Part shown: positions 13,466 to 22,323 of the stretch, piece by piece | Layout: each line of letters begins with the position of its first letter | How positions within the stretch are numbered: position 1 is the stretch's first letter | Source of the DNA: a virus | Virus record (IMG/VR): IMGVR_UViG_3300013100_000008 | Span: 1-40,228 of that record | Direction: 5' to 3' (one strand) | DNA: 40,228 bases | Notes under the pieces: generated by a model | The model's database searches: none | The model's input: the letters and a program-made list of their open reading frames with translations, nothing else | Told to the model about the DNA's origin: nothing | Program-made: the position numbers and the translations under genes

Positions 13466-16258
13466 ATGTTGGGGGTGGTCCGGTTGGCGCAGCGGGTCGT
13501 ATCGGTCAAGTTGTCGGCGGTTGTCGATGACTTTAAGAAGAACATGGCGGAAGCGGCAGATGCCGTCCGCGCGGTGGGTTCCCAGTCGGAGAAGCTTGCT
13601 CAGCAGCGCCAAGCGTTCACCATGCTCGGCACTGCCGGTGTTGCGATGGGCGCTGCTATTGCTGCCGGTATCGGTGTCGCGGTGTCTCGGTTTGCGGAGT
13701 TCGACCAGGCCATGTCGTTTGTTGCGGCTACTGGCGAGGACGCGCGGGGGAGCATGGAGGGGCTGCGTCAGGCGGCTCTGGACGCTGGTGCAGACACTGT
13801 GTTTTCTGCGACGGAGGCGGCTAATGCGATCGAGGAGATGGCGAAGGCTGGCCTGTCTGCGGCGGACATTCTTGACGGCGGTCTGACTGGTGCTCTGGAT
13901 CTTGCTGCGGCTGGTGGTCTTGAGGTTGCGGATGCGGCTGGGATTGCTGCTACTGCTCTGAAGACTTTCAATCTTGAGGGTACGGACATGTCTCATGTCG
14001 CTGACCTTCTGGCTGCGGGTGCCGGTAAGGCTATGGGCGACGTGACTGACCTGTCTGCCGCGCTGAACCAGACAGCACTGGTTGCCAATTCGACCGGCCT
14101 GTCTATCGAGGAGACGACTGCTGGCCTCGCCGCCTTCGCTTCTCAGGGTCTGCTGGGTTCTGATGCGGGCACGAGCTTCAAGACCATGCTGGGAGCCCTC
14201 ACGCCGAACTCTGCGAAGGCTGCAGATGAGATGGAGCGACTGGGCATCTCGGCGTATGACTCTCAGGGCAAGTTTGTTGGCCTGTCTCAGTTCGCGGGGC
14301 AGTTGAAGACTCAGATGGCTGGTCTGACGGATGAGCAGCGTAACGCGTCGCTCGAGATCATGTTTGGTTCGGATGCTGTCCGTGCTGCGACTGTCCTCTA
14401 TTCGGAGGGTGAGTCTGGGATTCGTGACTGGATCTCTGCGGTTGATGATCAGGGTTACGCGGCTGAGACTGCGGCGACCCGTCTTGACAACTTGATCGGC
14501 GATTGGGAGAAGTTCACGGGCGCCCTGGACACCGCGTTCATCACCATGGGCGAGGGCGCAGACGGCCCGTTGCGGGCTATTGTGCAGGGACTTACCGGGC
14601 TGGTGGATCAGTTCAGTTCTCTGCCTGGTTGGGCGCAGCAGGCGGCTCTTGGCGTCGCGGTTGTCACGGCTGGGATCGGTCTTGTTGGCGGGGCGGCATT
14701 GCTTGCTATTCCGAAGGTTGTAGAGCTGAAGATCGCGGTCGAGACGCTGGGTGTGTCCGCTTCGACTACTTCCCGACTCATGGGTCTTCTGGGCAGGGCT
14801 GCTGGCGTAGCGGGGGTAGTGGGCGTGTTCGCGTTGGCTACTGCTGCCGCCAACGAGCTCGGCAATGCCCTTGCCGACTCCATCGGCCCTTCTGCTGAGG
14901 AAGTCGCCTCTAAGACGGCGCTAGCTAAGACCGGTGTTGAACTCTTCTATGCGGCATTGCAGCGCAGGGATGCGAACGTGTCGATCGAGAAGGTTCCCGA
15001 GCTGCTGAGCAAGGCTGGTGGCGCTCTTGATGACGCCGCCGATCAGGCGAACGAGTGGTGGAATGCCATTGGCGCCGAGAATCGGGACACGCTTTCAACG
15101 GTGTACGCGCTTGGTGAGGAGCTCAAGAACCTGGCTCAGACGGATATTGGCGCTGCTTCGGCACAGTTCCGCACCTTCGCCGAAGATGCTGGCCTGACCG
15201 AGCGCCAGATCAGTCAGGCGTTGAAGGAGATGCCCGGGTTCCGCGATGAGCTGATCAAAGCGGCGAAGGCTGCTGGTGTCGCTTCGGATGAGCAGTCCCT
15301 ACTGAACTTTGTTATGGATGAGGGGACTGAGGTTACGTCGTCGGCTGCTGATTCGTATCTTGAGGAAGCGGATGCTGTTTCTGATTTGCAGGATCAGTTG
15401 ATGACTCTGATCGAGACAATCAACGAGGCAAATGGGATCGGGCAGGATGCGATCTCTCAGAACATTCGTTATGAGGAGACTCTGGACGCGGTTGCTCAGG
15501 CGATTGCGGAGGGTGCTCGCGGTTTGGATATTGGCACCGAGGCCGGCCGTAAGAACATGGACATGCTGAATAGCTTGGCCATAGATGCGCAGTCCGCAGC
15601 AGCCGCTCAATTGGAGCTTGACGGTTCGACTGAGGGCTATACGGCACGGATGAAGACGGGTCGGGATGCCCTAATTAATTCGGCGATTGCGATGGGGGCG
15701 ACCCGGGATCAGGCCGTGGCGTTGGCTGATGATATCTTTGCGATTCCTTCGCAGAGGAAGATCGACATCATTGCGAACACGGCACAGGCTAAGAACCGGA
15801 TTCTGGATTTGGTGAACAGTTTCAACAAGTTGCCGGCGTTCAAGAACATCACTGTTCAGACGACGCAGGTTGGTGTGGGGACGGTGTTGAAGCCGGATGG
15901 GAACGCGAATGGTGGGTTCTACTCGAACGGTGTGAAGGCGTTTGCGGGTGGCGGGTTTGAGCCTGGCATTTACCCGTATGCGCAGGGTGGTATTCATAAG
16001 TTCGCTGAGGAGTATGACGAGGCGTATATCAGTCTTGATCCTGCTCGCCGGTCTCGTTCTGAGTCTGTGTGGGTGAAGACGGGTCAGGAGATGGGCATGT
16101 TCTCGAACGGGGTTCAGCAGGCCATCTCTCTCGACGGGCTGGCTATCACCGGCACGCTCGAGATCGGTGGCGACGGTCTTGCCCGCATCGTCGACGGACA
16201 CATCAACCAGTACGACAACAGCCGGTCGCAGACGACACGTAGGGGAGTGAGGCGGTAA
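13466..16258 (+). CDS. Tape measure protein
   Basis: The protein has about 930 residues, the longest gene of the window, in the expected place after the chaperones. The N-terminal third holds the TP901-type core (FAEFDQAMSFVAATGEDARG, AANAIEEMAKAGLSAADIL). Hydrophobic segments (AALGVAVVTAGIGLVGG; VAGVVGVFALATAAA) fall near the middle. Its length sets tail length, and at roughly 1.5 A per residue predicts about 140 nm. ATG 13466 has GGGGC upstream; ATG 13439 is an in-frame alternative that would overlap the reverse gene start. Confidence 0.92.
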   Translation: MLGVVRLAQRVVSVKLSAVVDDFKKNMAEAADAVRAVGSQSEKLAQQRQAFTMLGTAGVAMGAAIAAGIGVAVSRFAEFDQAMSFVAATGEDARGSMEGLRQAALDAGADTVFSATEAANAIEEMAKAGLSAADILDGGLTGALDLAAAGGLEVADAAGIAATALKTFNLEGTDMSHVADLLAAGAGKAMGDVTDLSAALNQTALVANSTGLSIEETTAGLAAFASQGLLGSDAGTSFKTMLGALTPNSAKAADEMERLGISAYDSQGKFVGLSQFAGQLKTQMAGLTDEQRNASLEIMFGSDAVRAATVLYSEGESGIRDWISAVDDQGYAAETAATRLDNLIGDWEKFTGALDTAFITMGEGADGPLRAIVQGLTGLVDQFSSLPGWAQQAALGVAVVTAGIGLVGGAALLAIPKVVELKIAVETLGVSASTTSRLMGLLGRAAGVAGVVGVFALATAAANELGNALADSIGPSAEEVASKTALAKTGVELFYAALQRRDANVSIEKVPELLSKAGGALDDAADQANEWWNAIGAENRDTLSTVYALGEELKNLAQTDIGAASAQFRTFAEDAGLTERQISQALKEMPGFRDELIKAAKAAGVASDEQSLLNFVMDEGTEVTSSAADSYLEEADAVSDLQDQLMTLIETINEANGIGQDAISQNIRYEETLDAVAQAIAEGARGLDIGTEAGRKNMDMLNSLAIDAQSAAAAQLELDGSTEGYTARMKTGRDALINSAIAMGATRDQAVALADDIFAIPSQRKIDIIANTAQAKNRILDLVNSFNKLPAFKNITVQTTQVGVGTVLKPDGNANGGFYSNGVKAFAGGGFEPGIYPYAQGGIHKFAEEYDEAYISLDPARRSRSESVWVKTGQEMGMFSNGVQQAISLDGLAITGTLEIGGDGLARIVDGHINQYDNSRSQTTRRGVRR

Positions 16259-17088
16259 TGAGTGCTCCTACGTTGACTGTGTATTCGAACGCGGCGCCGT
16301 GCCCGCGCGTGGAGGTGTTCTTTCCTTCGTTTGATGCGGGCACGGCGTCGGTTACGGTGTATCGGATTGCGGCTGGTGAGGAGCGGCAGGTTCGGGGCGC
16401 GGTTCTGGCCCCGACTGGTGGAACGTTGACGCGCATCGATTTTGAGGTGCCGTTCAATATTCCGGTCACCTACCGGGCCGAGCAGTTCAACTCGGCTGGT
16501 GTTTCGTTGGGGTTCACGCCGTCTGCTGTCGTGACCCTTGCAAGCGCAACGACGTGGATGCACAACCCGCTTGACCCTCAGGGGTCGGTTGTTGTGTTCT
16601 TCGGTGAGGATGGCGATTGGTCTGTGACGCGTCCCACTCCGGGTTCCGTTTCGCACCCGAAGGGGCGGCGTGTAGGTGTCGTGCTGTCGGAGCCGCGTCA
16701 GGGTGTTGTGGGTTTGAAGTTGACCGTGCGCACTTCGAACGATGAGGACGCAGACCGGGTTCAGACGATGTGTGGTGCGAATGGGATGCCGCCCGTGCTG
16801 TGCATCCGTATGGGGCTGCGGGATCAGAATCTTCGAGTTCCGCAGCCACTGTTCTTGTCTGCCCTGAATGTTGCCGAGGTTGATATGACAACCCGGTGGG
16901 GTGGTAGCGAGCTCGCACACAAGGTCGATGGTGACGAGGTTGATCCTCCGATCCCAGGGCTGTTCGTTCCGCTGCTTCGTCGCAAGGATCTGAACTTCGT
17001 GTTCGCGAACAGGACCGCACTGAACGCCGCGGGTCTGACCCGTGCGGACATCAACCGTTTGTATCAGTACGCCGGCGCTGCCGGGTAA
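16258..17088 (+). CDS. Minor tail protein (distal tail-like)
   Basis: This is a 276-residue beta-rich protein directly after the tape measure, with a TAATG overlap. Gene order (tape measure, then distal tail protein, then hub) suggests a Dit-like ring protein that links the tube to the tip. No catalytic motif is visible. GGGGAGTGAGG precedes the start. Confidence 0.75.
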   Translation: MSAPTLTVYSNAAPCPRVEVFFPSFDAGTASVTVYRIAAGEERQVRGAVLAPTGGTLTRIDFEVPFNIPVTYRAEQFNSAGVSLGFTPSAVVTLASATTWMHNPLDPQGSVVVFFGEDGDWSVTRPTPGSVSHPKGRRVGVVLSEPRQGVVGLKLTVRTSNDEDADRVQTMCGANGMPPVLCIRMGLRDQNLRVPQPLFLSALNVAEVDMTTRWGGSELAHKVDGDEVDPPIPGLFVPLLRRKDLNFVFANRTALNAAGLTRADINRLYQYAGAAG

Positions 17089-17097
17089 GGGGGCGTC

Positions 17098-18210
17098 ATG
17101 CGTCAGTCGAGTGCTGAGCTTGTGGAGGTCCTGTCAGGCTCTTTCGAACGTGACCTGACGGTGAATGTGTTCACTGGGTCTGACCGGGTGTTGGAGGATG
17201 AGCGCTTCGAGTCGTGGCAGTTGGATTCCGATCTTGGGGGGAAGGTGTGTTCGTCGGGTTCGGGGACGATCGTTCACGATTCGGTGAATGGTGAGTCTCT
17301 GAGCCCGGTGGGTACGTCTGGCCCGTTGTCCGCTTTCCGGGCGCGTGTTGAACCGGTCATGACGATTCGTGCAGGGACGTTTGTTGAATCGGTGTCGTTG
17401 GGGACTTTTCGTGTCACCGGCAACCCGTTCGCGGTCGATTCGACCGCAACTTTCGATGATCGTGAGCTGGTGACTGTCTCGACTGTCGGCATGCGGTTCT
17501 TCTCGCTGGATGAGGACATCAACCGGTGGGGGTTCCGCTTCCCGGAACAGTCGAAAGCTGGTTCGTCTGCGTACGGTGAGATCCGACGCATCACGGGCAT
17601 GCCGGTTGAGGAGATGCTCCCTGACGTGAACTTATCGGTAGCGAAGGTGTGGGAGGCGAAGCAGGGGAGCAGGCTCGAGGCGGTTCTCGAGTTGGGGCGC
17701 ATCTTGGGTGGTTCGGCTGTGGTGAATAGCCGTGGCGCGTGGGAGATCATCCCGGACGTTATCGGCACCCCTGTCGCGACGCTGAGGCTTGGTGAGTACG
17801 GGACCGTTCTTGACGTAGCCGACGAGATTGACACGGACGCTGTCTACAACGAGGTTGTGGGAACGTTTGAGAACGCGAACGGTGACCCCATCTATTCGGT
17901 CGCTGCCGTTTCGACCGGCGACCTGTCGATCGATGGCCCATACGGGCGGAACACGCAGTACTACTCGTCTGATTTGGTGAAGACGCAAGCGCAGGCGGAT
18001 GCGGCAGTGAAGTCTGTGCTGGCTTTGTCTACCGGGTCACAGGCGTATGAGGTTCAGATTCAGTGTCACGTGAATCCACTGGTCGAGATCGGTGACGTTG
18101 TGTCCCTTGAGGGGTGGAAGCGTCCGATGGTCGGGCAGGTGCGCAAGGTTTCGCTTTCGGATTCTGCGTACATGAATGTGACGATGAGGGTGTATCGGGA
18201 GTTGTCGTGA
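17098..18210 (+). CDS. Minor tail protein, DUF5047-like hub
   Basis: This is a 370-residue protein. The start (SAELVEVLSGSFERDLTVNVF) and a later EVQIQCHVNPLVEIGDVVSL segment are typical of DUF5047 proteins in actinophage tail tips, which have a hub-like fold. TAAGGGGGC precedes ATG 17098. It is probably part of the baseplate core that contacts the next protein. Confidence 0.75.
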   Translation: MRQSSAELVEVLSGSFERDLTVNVFTGSDRVLEDERFESWQLDSDLGGKVCSSGSGTIVHDSVNGESLSPVGTSGPLSAFRARVEPVMTIRAGTFVESVSLGTFRVTGNPFAVDSTATFDDRELVTVSTVGMRFFSLDEDINRWGFRFPEQSKAGSSAYGEIRRITGMPVEEMLPDVNLSVAKVWEAKQGSRLEAVLELGRILGGSAVVNSRGAWEIIPDVIGTPVATLRLGEYGTVLDVADEIDTDAVYNEVVGTFENANGDPIYSVAAVSTGDLSIDGPYGRNTQYYSSDLVKTQAQADAAVKSVLALSTGSQAYEVQIQCHVNPLVEIGDVVSLEGWKRPMVGQVRKVSLSDSAYMNVTMRVYRELS

Positions 18211-19079
18211 CGGATGCTGAGGATCTTGCTGTCCGTGCTGCTGCGGCTACGACGTCTCGGTCTGAGATTGGCACGTTCGTTCGCATGGATGGCCGGTTCG
18301 CTGTTGTCAATATCGGTGCGTCGACTATCCCCATTCCGTGTGATGGCTTCTACCCGCCGGTGGCTGGTATGTCGGTCCGGGTTGACTGGGTGAACGGTGT
18401 TGCCGCAGTGAAGGGTCCGGTTCGACCGTTGAACCCGCTGGGGAAGATCACTGCGACAGGTTCACCTCGGGCGACGGCGACGGTTGATGGGACGGCCTAC
18501 CTTCTGTATTACAGGTCCGGCTACACCCCGACGTTGAATGACGACGTGGAGATCAACTGGGCGACCGGGATTATCCAGGGGAAGGTTACGGGGGTTAGTA
18601 CCCCTGATGCTCCTGGTGAGAACGGTGGCAGCACGGCGCCGTTTAGTCTGATCGTCCGTGCGGCGAACAGTTCCCGCTACCAGCCTGGTTCCGGTTGGTG
18701 GGGGAATGATCCGTGGGCGAGCTCGAGCAACAACGGCATCTGGGTGTACGGGAACCGTGTCAAGGATGCGGTGGGGTCGGGGACTGTGACTTCGGTCGAC
18801 ATCTACTTGCCGCTGATCGGTGAGGTTGGCCTGGCGTCGATCGGTGTGCACGCGCACCCATCCATACCGGGCGGTGCGCCTACGATCGGTTCCCTTTCTG
18901 CCATGCCCTTGGGTCGCCGGAACGGTTGGATTCGCTTGCCTGGTTCGTTCGGTTCCTACCTGGCGGCCGGTGGCCGCGGTATCGGTGTCACGGCTCCTGG
19001 CGGTGGCGGTTACACGCGGTGGCGGGGGACTGCTTCCGATTCGCTTTCGGGCGCGCTGCGCATCAACGGCACCCGCTAA
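18207..19079 (+). CDS. Minor tail protein
   Basis: This 290-residue protein starts at GTG 18207, overlapping the previous stop. It has an OB-like opening (RMDGRFAVVNIGASTIPIP) and a beta-rich body with aromatic loops (GWWGNDPWASSSNNGIWVYG), ending in GGGGYTRWRGTASD. Position suggests a tail tip or host-contact protein. It is followed by a terminator. Confidence 0.7.
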   Translation: MTDAEDLAVRAAAATTSRSEIGTFVRMDGRFAVVNIGASTIPIPCDGFYPPVAGMSVRVDWVNGVAAVKGPVRPLNPLGKITATGSPRATATVDGTAYLLYYRSGYTPTLNDDVEINWATGIIQGKVTGVSTPDAPGENGGSTAPFSLIVRAANSSRYQPGSGWWGNDPWASSSNNGIWVYGNRVKDAVGSGTVTSVDIYLPLIGEVGLASIGVHAHPSIPGGAPTIGSLSAMPLGRRNGWIRLPGSFGSYLAAGGRGIGVTAPGGGGYTRWRGTASDSLSGALRINGTR

Positions 19080-19100
19080 CCCCCACCCGCACATTCTTCT

Positions 19101-19125
19101 GGCTCACCTTCGGGTGGGCCTTCTC
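19101..19125 (+). terminator. Terminator after minor tail gene
   Basis: GGCTCACC and GGTGGGCC (8 bp, one wobble) surround a TTCG tetraloop and are followed by TTCTCT. The stem-loop type matches that at 7842. Confidence 0.75.
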
Positions 19126-19143
19126 TCGTTAAGGAGGCCCACC

Positions 19144-19713
19144 TTGGCCGTTGACTCTTATGACCCGACTACGGGTCGCCCAATCTTCCTCGACACGGGC
19201 GCGCCTGATATTGGCGTGGACCCTACTGAGGTCGGTAAGTATGCGGCTGACGTCGGGAACCGGATCGTGCGAGCAGACCTCGCCGCGCTTGACGCCTACA
19301 CGTATAAGCGTCAGGGGCTCAGCGGGCACGCGTTGGACACGAAGATCAACTATGTCCACGATGGTGTCGGTTGGGTTCCTGCCAGTGGTGGGGGGACGGT
19401 AACGCTCACGGCTTTCGGTGCGAACTGGAACGCAACCTCGGGGTATGAGCCTTTCCTTGTGGTCGATGGTGAATGGCGTGAGCTGATCGGTGCGGCCAGT
19501 CGTCTTTCGGGTGGTTCTCTTGCGACGATCCTGACAATCCCTACCGGCCATCGCCCGACTGGGAACCAGTTCCTTGGGGCGCACATCACTTCTACAGGAA
19601 CGTTCTACGAGCTGCACCTGAATGCGTCTGGGGTGCTGTCGGTCCCGACCGGTTACGGCAACTCGACCGCGCCGGGTGCTTATCCGTTGCGTTCACGCTG
19701 GCGCGTCAGCTAG
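19144..19713 (+). CDS. Virion structural protein with TTG start
   Basis: This 189-residue protein starts at TTG 19144, 6 bases after a perfect AAGGAGG at 19131-19137. The N-terminus (DPTTGRPIFLDTGAPDIGVD) and the beta-rich C-terminal part (GHRPTGNQFLGAHITSTGTF) are typical of short actinophage tail or decoration proteins that lie before the lysis genes. The receptor-binding role is only a guess. Confidence 0.75.
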   Translation: MAVDSYDPTTGRPIFLDTGAPDIGVDPTEVGKYAADVGNRIVRADLAALDAYTYKRQGLSGHALDTKINYVHDGVGWVPASGGGTVTLTAFGANWNATSGYEPFLVVDGEWRELIGAASRLSGGSLATILTIPTGHRPTGNQFLGAHITSTGTFYELHLNASGVLSVPTGYGNSTAPGAYPLRSRWRVS

Positions 19714-19721
19714 GGGGAGCT

Positions 19722-20522
19722 ATGGCCCGTAGGTATCGGAATGGTGAGGTTCCCGTGTCGTGGTTGATCGAGTTCGATTCGGGCTACAACAGCGTGGATG
19801 GGGCGTGGGTTCATAGCCTGCCGCCGTCCACGTACCGGAAGCATCTGGCGTTGGTTGCTCTGGCGAAACGGAACACGGGCCGGGATCTTCGGATCGGTGT
19901 TGGCTGGTGCGCTTATCGACCCATTGGTCCCCAGCGGATGCTCAAGAAGCGGTTCGGGATCATGGCCGCAACTCCTGGCACTTCGTCGCATGGCGGGTTC
20001 TGGGAAAACGAAGAGGTCATGGCGATCGATTACGGCAATTGGTCGCACGTGTACGCCGGCAACCGGGCTGCATGGTTCCGTGATGTGCGCGCTGTGGGTC
20101 TGGTTCCAGACATGATCTCGCCCCGCCGCGGTTATCCGGATGAGCCATGGCACGTGATCGACCGCGACCCGTGGGCTGCGGTCCCGAGTGGCGGCAACGT
20201 GTCGCGACCTGGTGTGGGTGTCCCCACAGAACCTATTGAAGAGATCGTTGATGAAGAGGAGGACGAGATGAAGCCTCGTCAGATTCACTATGTCCAGCCG
20301 AACGGGAAGATCGTTCGGGCAGAGTTCGTGCCTGGCACGTCGTACTTTGTGCCTTGGGGTGAGGGTACGGCGTCGGTGATCGCGAATGCCCTGTCGACTT
20401 CGCACGAGACGGGTGCTTCGGTGCTGCTGCCGCAGAAGGTGTGGGAGAACTTCCGTGCCGCTGCTGAGGCGATGCTGCCGAAAGATCGTGTCCGTGTGGA
20501 GATCGTTGACGCGGAGAGTTGA
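19722..20522 (+). CDS. Endolysin, M15-type peptidase
   Basis: This is a 266-residue protein. SSHGG with H90, AIDYG with D103, and EPWH with E141/H144 give the zinc ligands and general base of the M15 (VanY/DD-peptidase) fold, so it should cut peptidoglycan peptide stems. After an acidic linker at about residues 170-182 (EEIVDEEEDE), a second domain (about 184-266) probably binds the cell wall or substrate; it is not recognised. The start follows AGGGGAG. Membrane proteins that could release it lie just downstream. Confidence 0.82.
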   Translation: MARRYRNGEVPVSWLIEFDSGYNSVDGAWVHSLPPSTYRKHLALVALAKRNTGRDLRIGVGWCAYRPIGPQRMLKKRFGIMAATPGTSSHGGFWENEEVMAIDYGNWSHVYAGNRAAWFRDVRAVGLVPDMISPRRGYPDEPWHVIDRDPWAAVPSGGNVSRPGVGVPTEPIEEIVDEEEDEMKPRQIHYVQPNGKIVRAEFVPGTSYFVPWGEGTASVIANALSTSHETGASVLLPQKVWENFRAAAEAMLPKDRVRVEIVDAES

Positions 20523-20586
20523 TTCCGGTGCCTTACCGGTATTTGGATAACGTGGCGCCGCGTTCTCGTCTGGCGGGGGTGGTCGA

Positions 20587-20901
20587 GTGGATGTGCTGTC
20601 GTTCTTCGCCAACCCGGTAGTCCGCGACATTGGTGCGGTTGGTCTCGTCGCTCTCGTCGTTCTGATGATCTTGACTGGCCGACTGATCCCGAAGTCCACG
20701 CACGATCGTGAGCTTGCTGCTGCAGATCAGCGAACGTCCGATGCTGTGGCTCGCGGCGACGAGTGGAAGCAGACAGCGAAGGACACTGAGTCTGTCAACG
20801 CTGTTGTGCGTGCCCAGAACAGCGAGCTCATCGAGGCGAACAAGGTTGTCAAGGCGTTCCTGCAATCTGCAGGCCCTGCCGTCATGGACGGAGGTGCGTG
20901 A
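20587..20901 (+). CDS. Membrane protein with coiled coil, holin-cluster
   Basis: This is a 104-residue protein with one membrane span at about 12-33 (RDIGAVGLVALVVLMILTGR) and then a charged helical coiled-coil tail. GTG 20587 follows a G-rich stretch (20573-20579). Such proteins beside endolysins are often annotated as holin or spanin-like partners. Which of the three membrane proteins here forms the lysis hole cannot be told from sequence. Confidence 0.7.
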   Translation: MDVLSFFANPVVRDIGAVGLVALVVLMILTGRLIPKSTHDRELAAADQRTSDAVARGDEWKQTAKDTESVNAVVRAQNSELIEANKVVKAFLQSAGPAVMDGGA

Positions 20902-21116
20902 TGTGGGGCAACAAACCAAAGACGGAATCGATTGTCGTTCCCGACGATGTTCACGAGGCCCAGTCGATGCGCGCTAAGGCATCGGAAGACTTGCGCGAGT
21001 TGGAGAACCAGGGTCCAGCGATCACGCGCCTTGCGTCCTATCTTTCTGAGCGCCGTCAACTGAATCACTTCGGTGAGTCAATCCAGATCACATTCACTCG
21101 GAGGGGTCATGCCTGA
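20901..21116 (+). CDS. Small conserved protein, DUF7620-like
   Basis: The 71-residue soluble protein (MWGNKPKTE..., ending SYLSERRQLNHFGESIQITF) resembles the short DUF7620 proteins found in actinophage lysis regions; that link is from memory. ATG 20901 has GGAGG 20890-20894 at 6 bases; GTG 20898 is also in frame. It overlaps the previous stop and the next start. Confidence 0.65.
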   Translation: MWGNKPKTESIVVPDDVHEAQSMRAKASEDLRELENQGPAITRLASYLSERRQLNHFGESIQITFTRRGHA

Positions 21117-21450
21117 GCTGCTTACTTTCACCGACCCCATTGCGGACGTGGGGATCATCTTCGCGTTCTTCTCCGCGCTGGCGTTCGTCATTTCTTACGC
21201 CACGTTCTTCAACTGGAAACTCACCCAGGCAGGACGCGCGCTCATGTATTTCGTGATCGCGCTGCTTTCAGTCGCCCTGCTGTCTTTCCTTGGGCGGTGG
21301 CTTGGTCCTGAGTATTGGGGGCGAGAAGTCCTTCGACCGGTCACGTGGTGGGCGGTCGCTATCACTTCCATGCGCCTCACGTGGGTGCTGTGGACATCAT
21401 CTCGACAGGGCCAGTCACTCGACATCGAGTCCCGGTCTCGAAAGAACTAA
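21109..21450 (+). CDS. Three-span membrane protein, lysis-region
   Basis: This is a 113-residue protein with three hydrophobic spans at about 10-32, 42-60 and 74-92, the second being MYFVIALLSVALLSFLG. GGAGGGG at 21100-21106 precedes ATG 21109. The short polar tail is cytoplasmic or periplasmic depending on topology. It is a candidate holin or a conserved membrane partner of the lysis cassette. Confidence 0.7.
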   Translation: MPELLTFTDPIADVGIIFAFFSALAFVISYATFFNWKLTQAGRALMYFVIALLSVALLSFLGRWLGPEYWGREVLRPVTWWAVAITSMRLTWVLWTSSRQGQSLDIESRSRKN

Positions 21451-21462
21451 GGAGTAACACAC

Positions 21463-21786
21463 ATGAGTATCCCTACTTCGGACGCTCTCGGCTCGATCAT
21501 CGGATCAGCTCGAGTTCGTAAGGCCATCTATGCGGCGTACGTTGTCGCGATCGTCGTCATTGGTGCGATCCAGGTTGGGTTCGCTGCGGTGAGCGCCGGC
21601 CAGCCTGAGTGGCTGACCGTAGCGCTTGCCGTGACTGCCTATCTGGGTGTGCCAGTCGGCGGTCTCGCTGTTGCCAACGCAAGCCCGTCCGTGTCGCGTG
21701 ATGACGTACTGGCACCACTGGTCAACCTGACCCCCACTGAAATCGAGGCGGACATTCAGGCCGCCGCATCCCGGAAGGGGATCTAA
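21463..21786 (+). CDS. Putative holin
   Basis: This is a 107-residue protein with two spans at about 21-42 (AIYAAYVVAIVVIGAIQVGF) and 49-68 (WLTVALAVTAYLGVPVGGL) and a polar C-terminal tail. Size, spans and place after the endolysin match actinophage holins that open the membrane for the endolysin. AAGGAG lies upstream. Confidence 0.75.
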   Translation: MSIPTSDALGSIIGSARVRKAIYAAYVVAIVVIGAIQVGFAAVSAGQPEWLTVALAVTAYLGVPVGGLAVANASPSVSRDDVLAPLVNLTPTEIEADIQAAASRKGI

Positions 21787-21788
21787 CT

Positions 21789-22226
21789 ATGGCTGTTAGC
21801 GCGTTTGTCTTCGGACAGTTCCTGGATCACCTCGCTCAGAAGCGGATTGATCTGGATTCGGACACGATCAAGGTTGCTCTGGCGACGTCGGCGTGGACTC
21901 CGAACCAGGACACGAACGACTACTTCGATGATGTGACGAATCAGGCGACGGGCACGGGGTACACGGCTGGTGGTGCAACGCTGACGGGTGTCACGTGGGC
22001 GTACACGGCTGGTACGAACACGTGGAAGTTTGATGCGGCTGACGTGTCGTGGCCGTCGTCGACAATCACGGCACGGTACGCGGTCATCTATGTGGAGACT
22101 GCGGGTGCGGCTTCCACTGACCCTCTGATCGCGTACGTCGACTTCGGTGCCGACGTTGCAACCACGGCTGGCACGTTCTCGATCGTGTGGGACGCGGCTG
22201 GGATTTTCACGGTAACGGTGGCTTAG
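21789..22226 (+). CDS. Tail-associated structural protein
   Basis: This is a 145-residue beta-rich protein (DSDTIKVALATSAWTPNQDT; later YAVIYVETAGAASTDPLIAY). This type is widespread in siphoviruses, where it is usually called a virion or tail protein. It starts three bases after the holin stop. No motif for enzyme activity is visible. Confidence 0.75.
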   Translation: MAVSAFVFGQFLDHLAQKRIDLDSDTIKVALATSAWTPNQDTNDYFDDVTNQATGTGYTAGGATLTGVTWAYTAGTNTWKFDAADVSWPSSTITARYAVIYVETAGAASTDPLIAYVDFGADVATTAGTFSIVWDAAGIFTVTVA

Positions 22227-22230
22227 TCCG

Positions 22231-22320
22231 GTGGGGATCGATGCCACGGTGAGTCTCGGTTCGCCGGTTGACGAAGATGCTGGTTTCGGTGCCGCTTTCG
22301 GTATGAGTTTTGGGGCGTGA
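22231..22320 (+). CDS. Possible tiny tail-region protein
   Basis: This is a 29-residue frame from GTG 22231 (MGIDATVSLGSPVDEDAGFG...) that fills the gap between two tail genes and ends 3 bases before the next start. Composition is like its neighbours. No good ribosome site is seen, so it depends on coupling. Confidence 0.35.
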   Translation: MGIDATVSLGSPVDEDAGFGAAFGMSFGA

Positions 22321-22323
22321 GTC

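Noticed and set aside
20528-20620. 30-residue ORF with GTG start between endolysin and membrane protein
   Set aside because: No ribosome site, no conserved features, and it overlaps the membrane protein start; probably spacer.
19710-20699. 329-residue reading frame on the minus strand
   Set aside because: It is antisense to the endolysin gene, whose zinc motifs and ribosome site are convincing on the plus strand.
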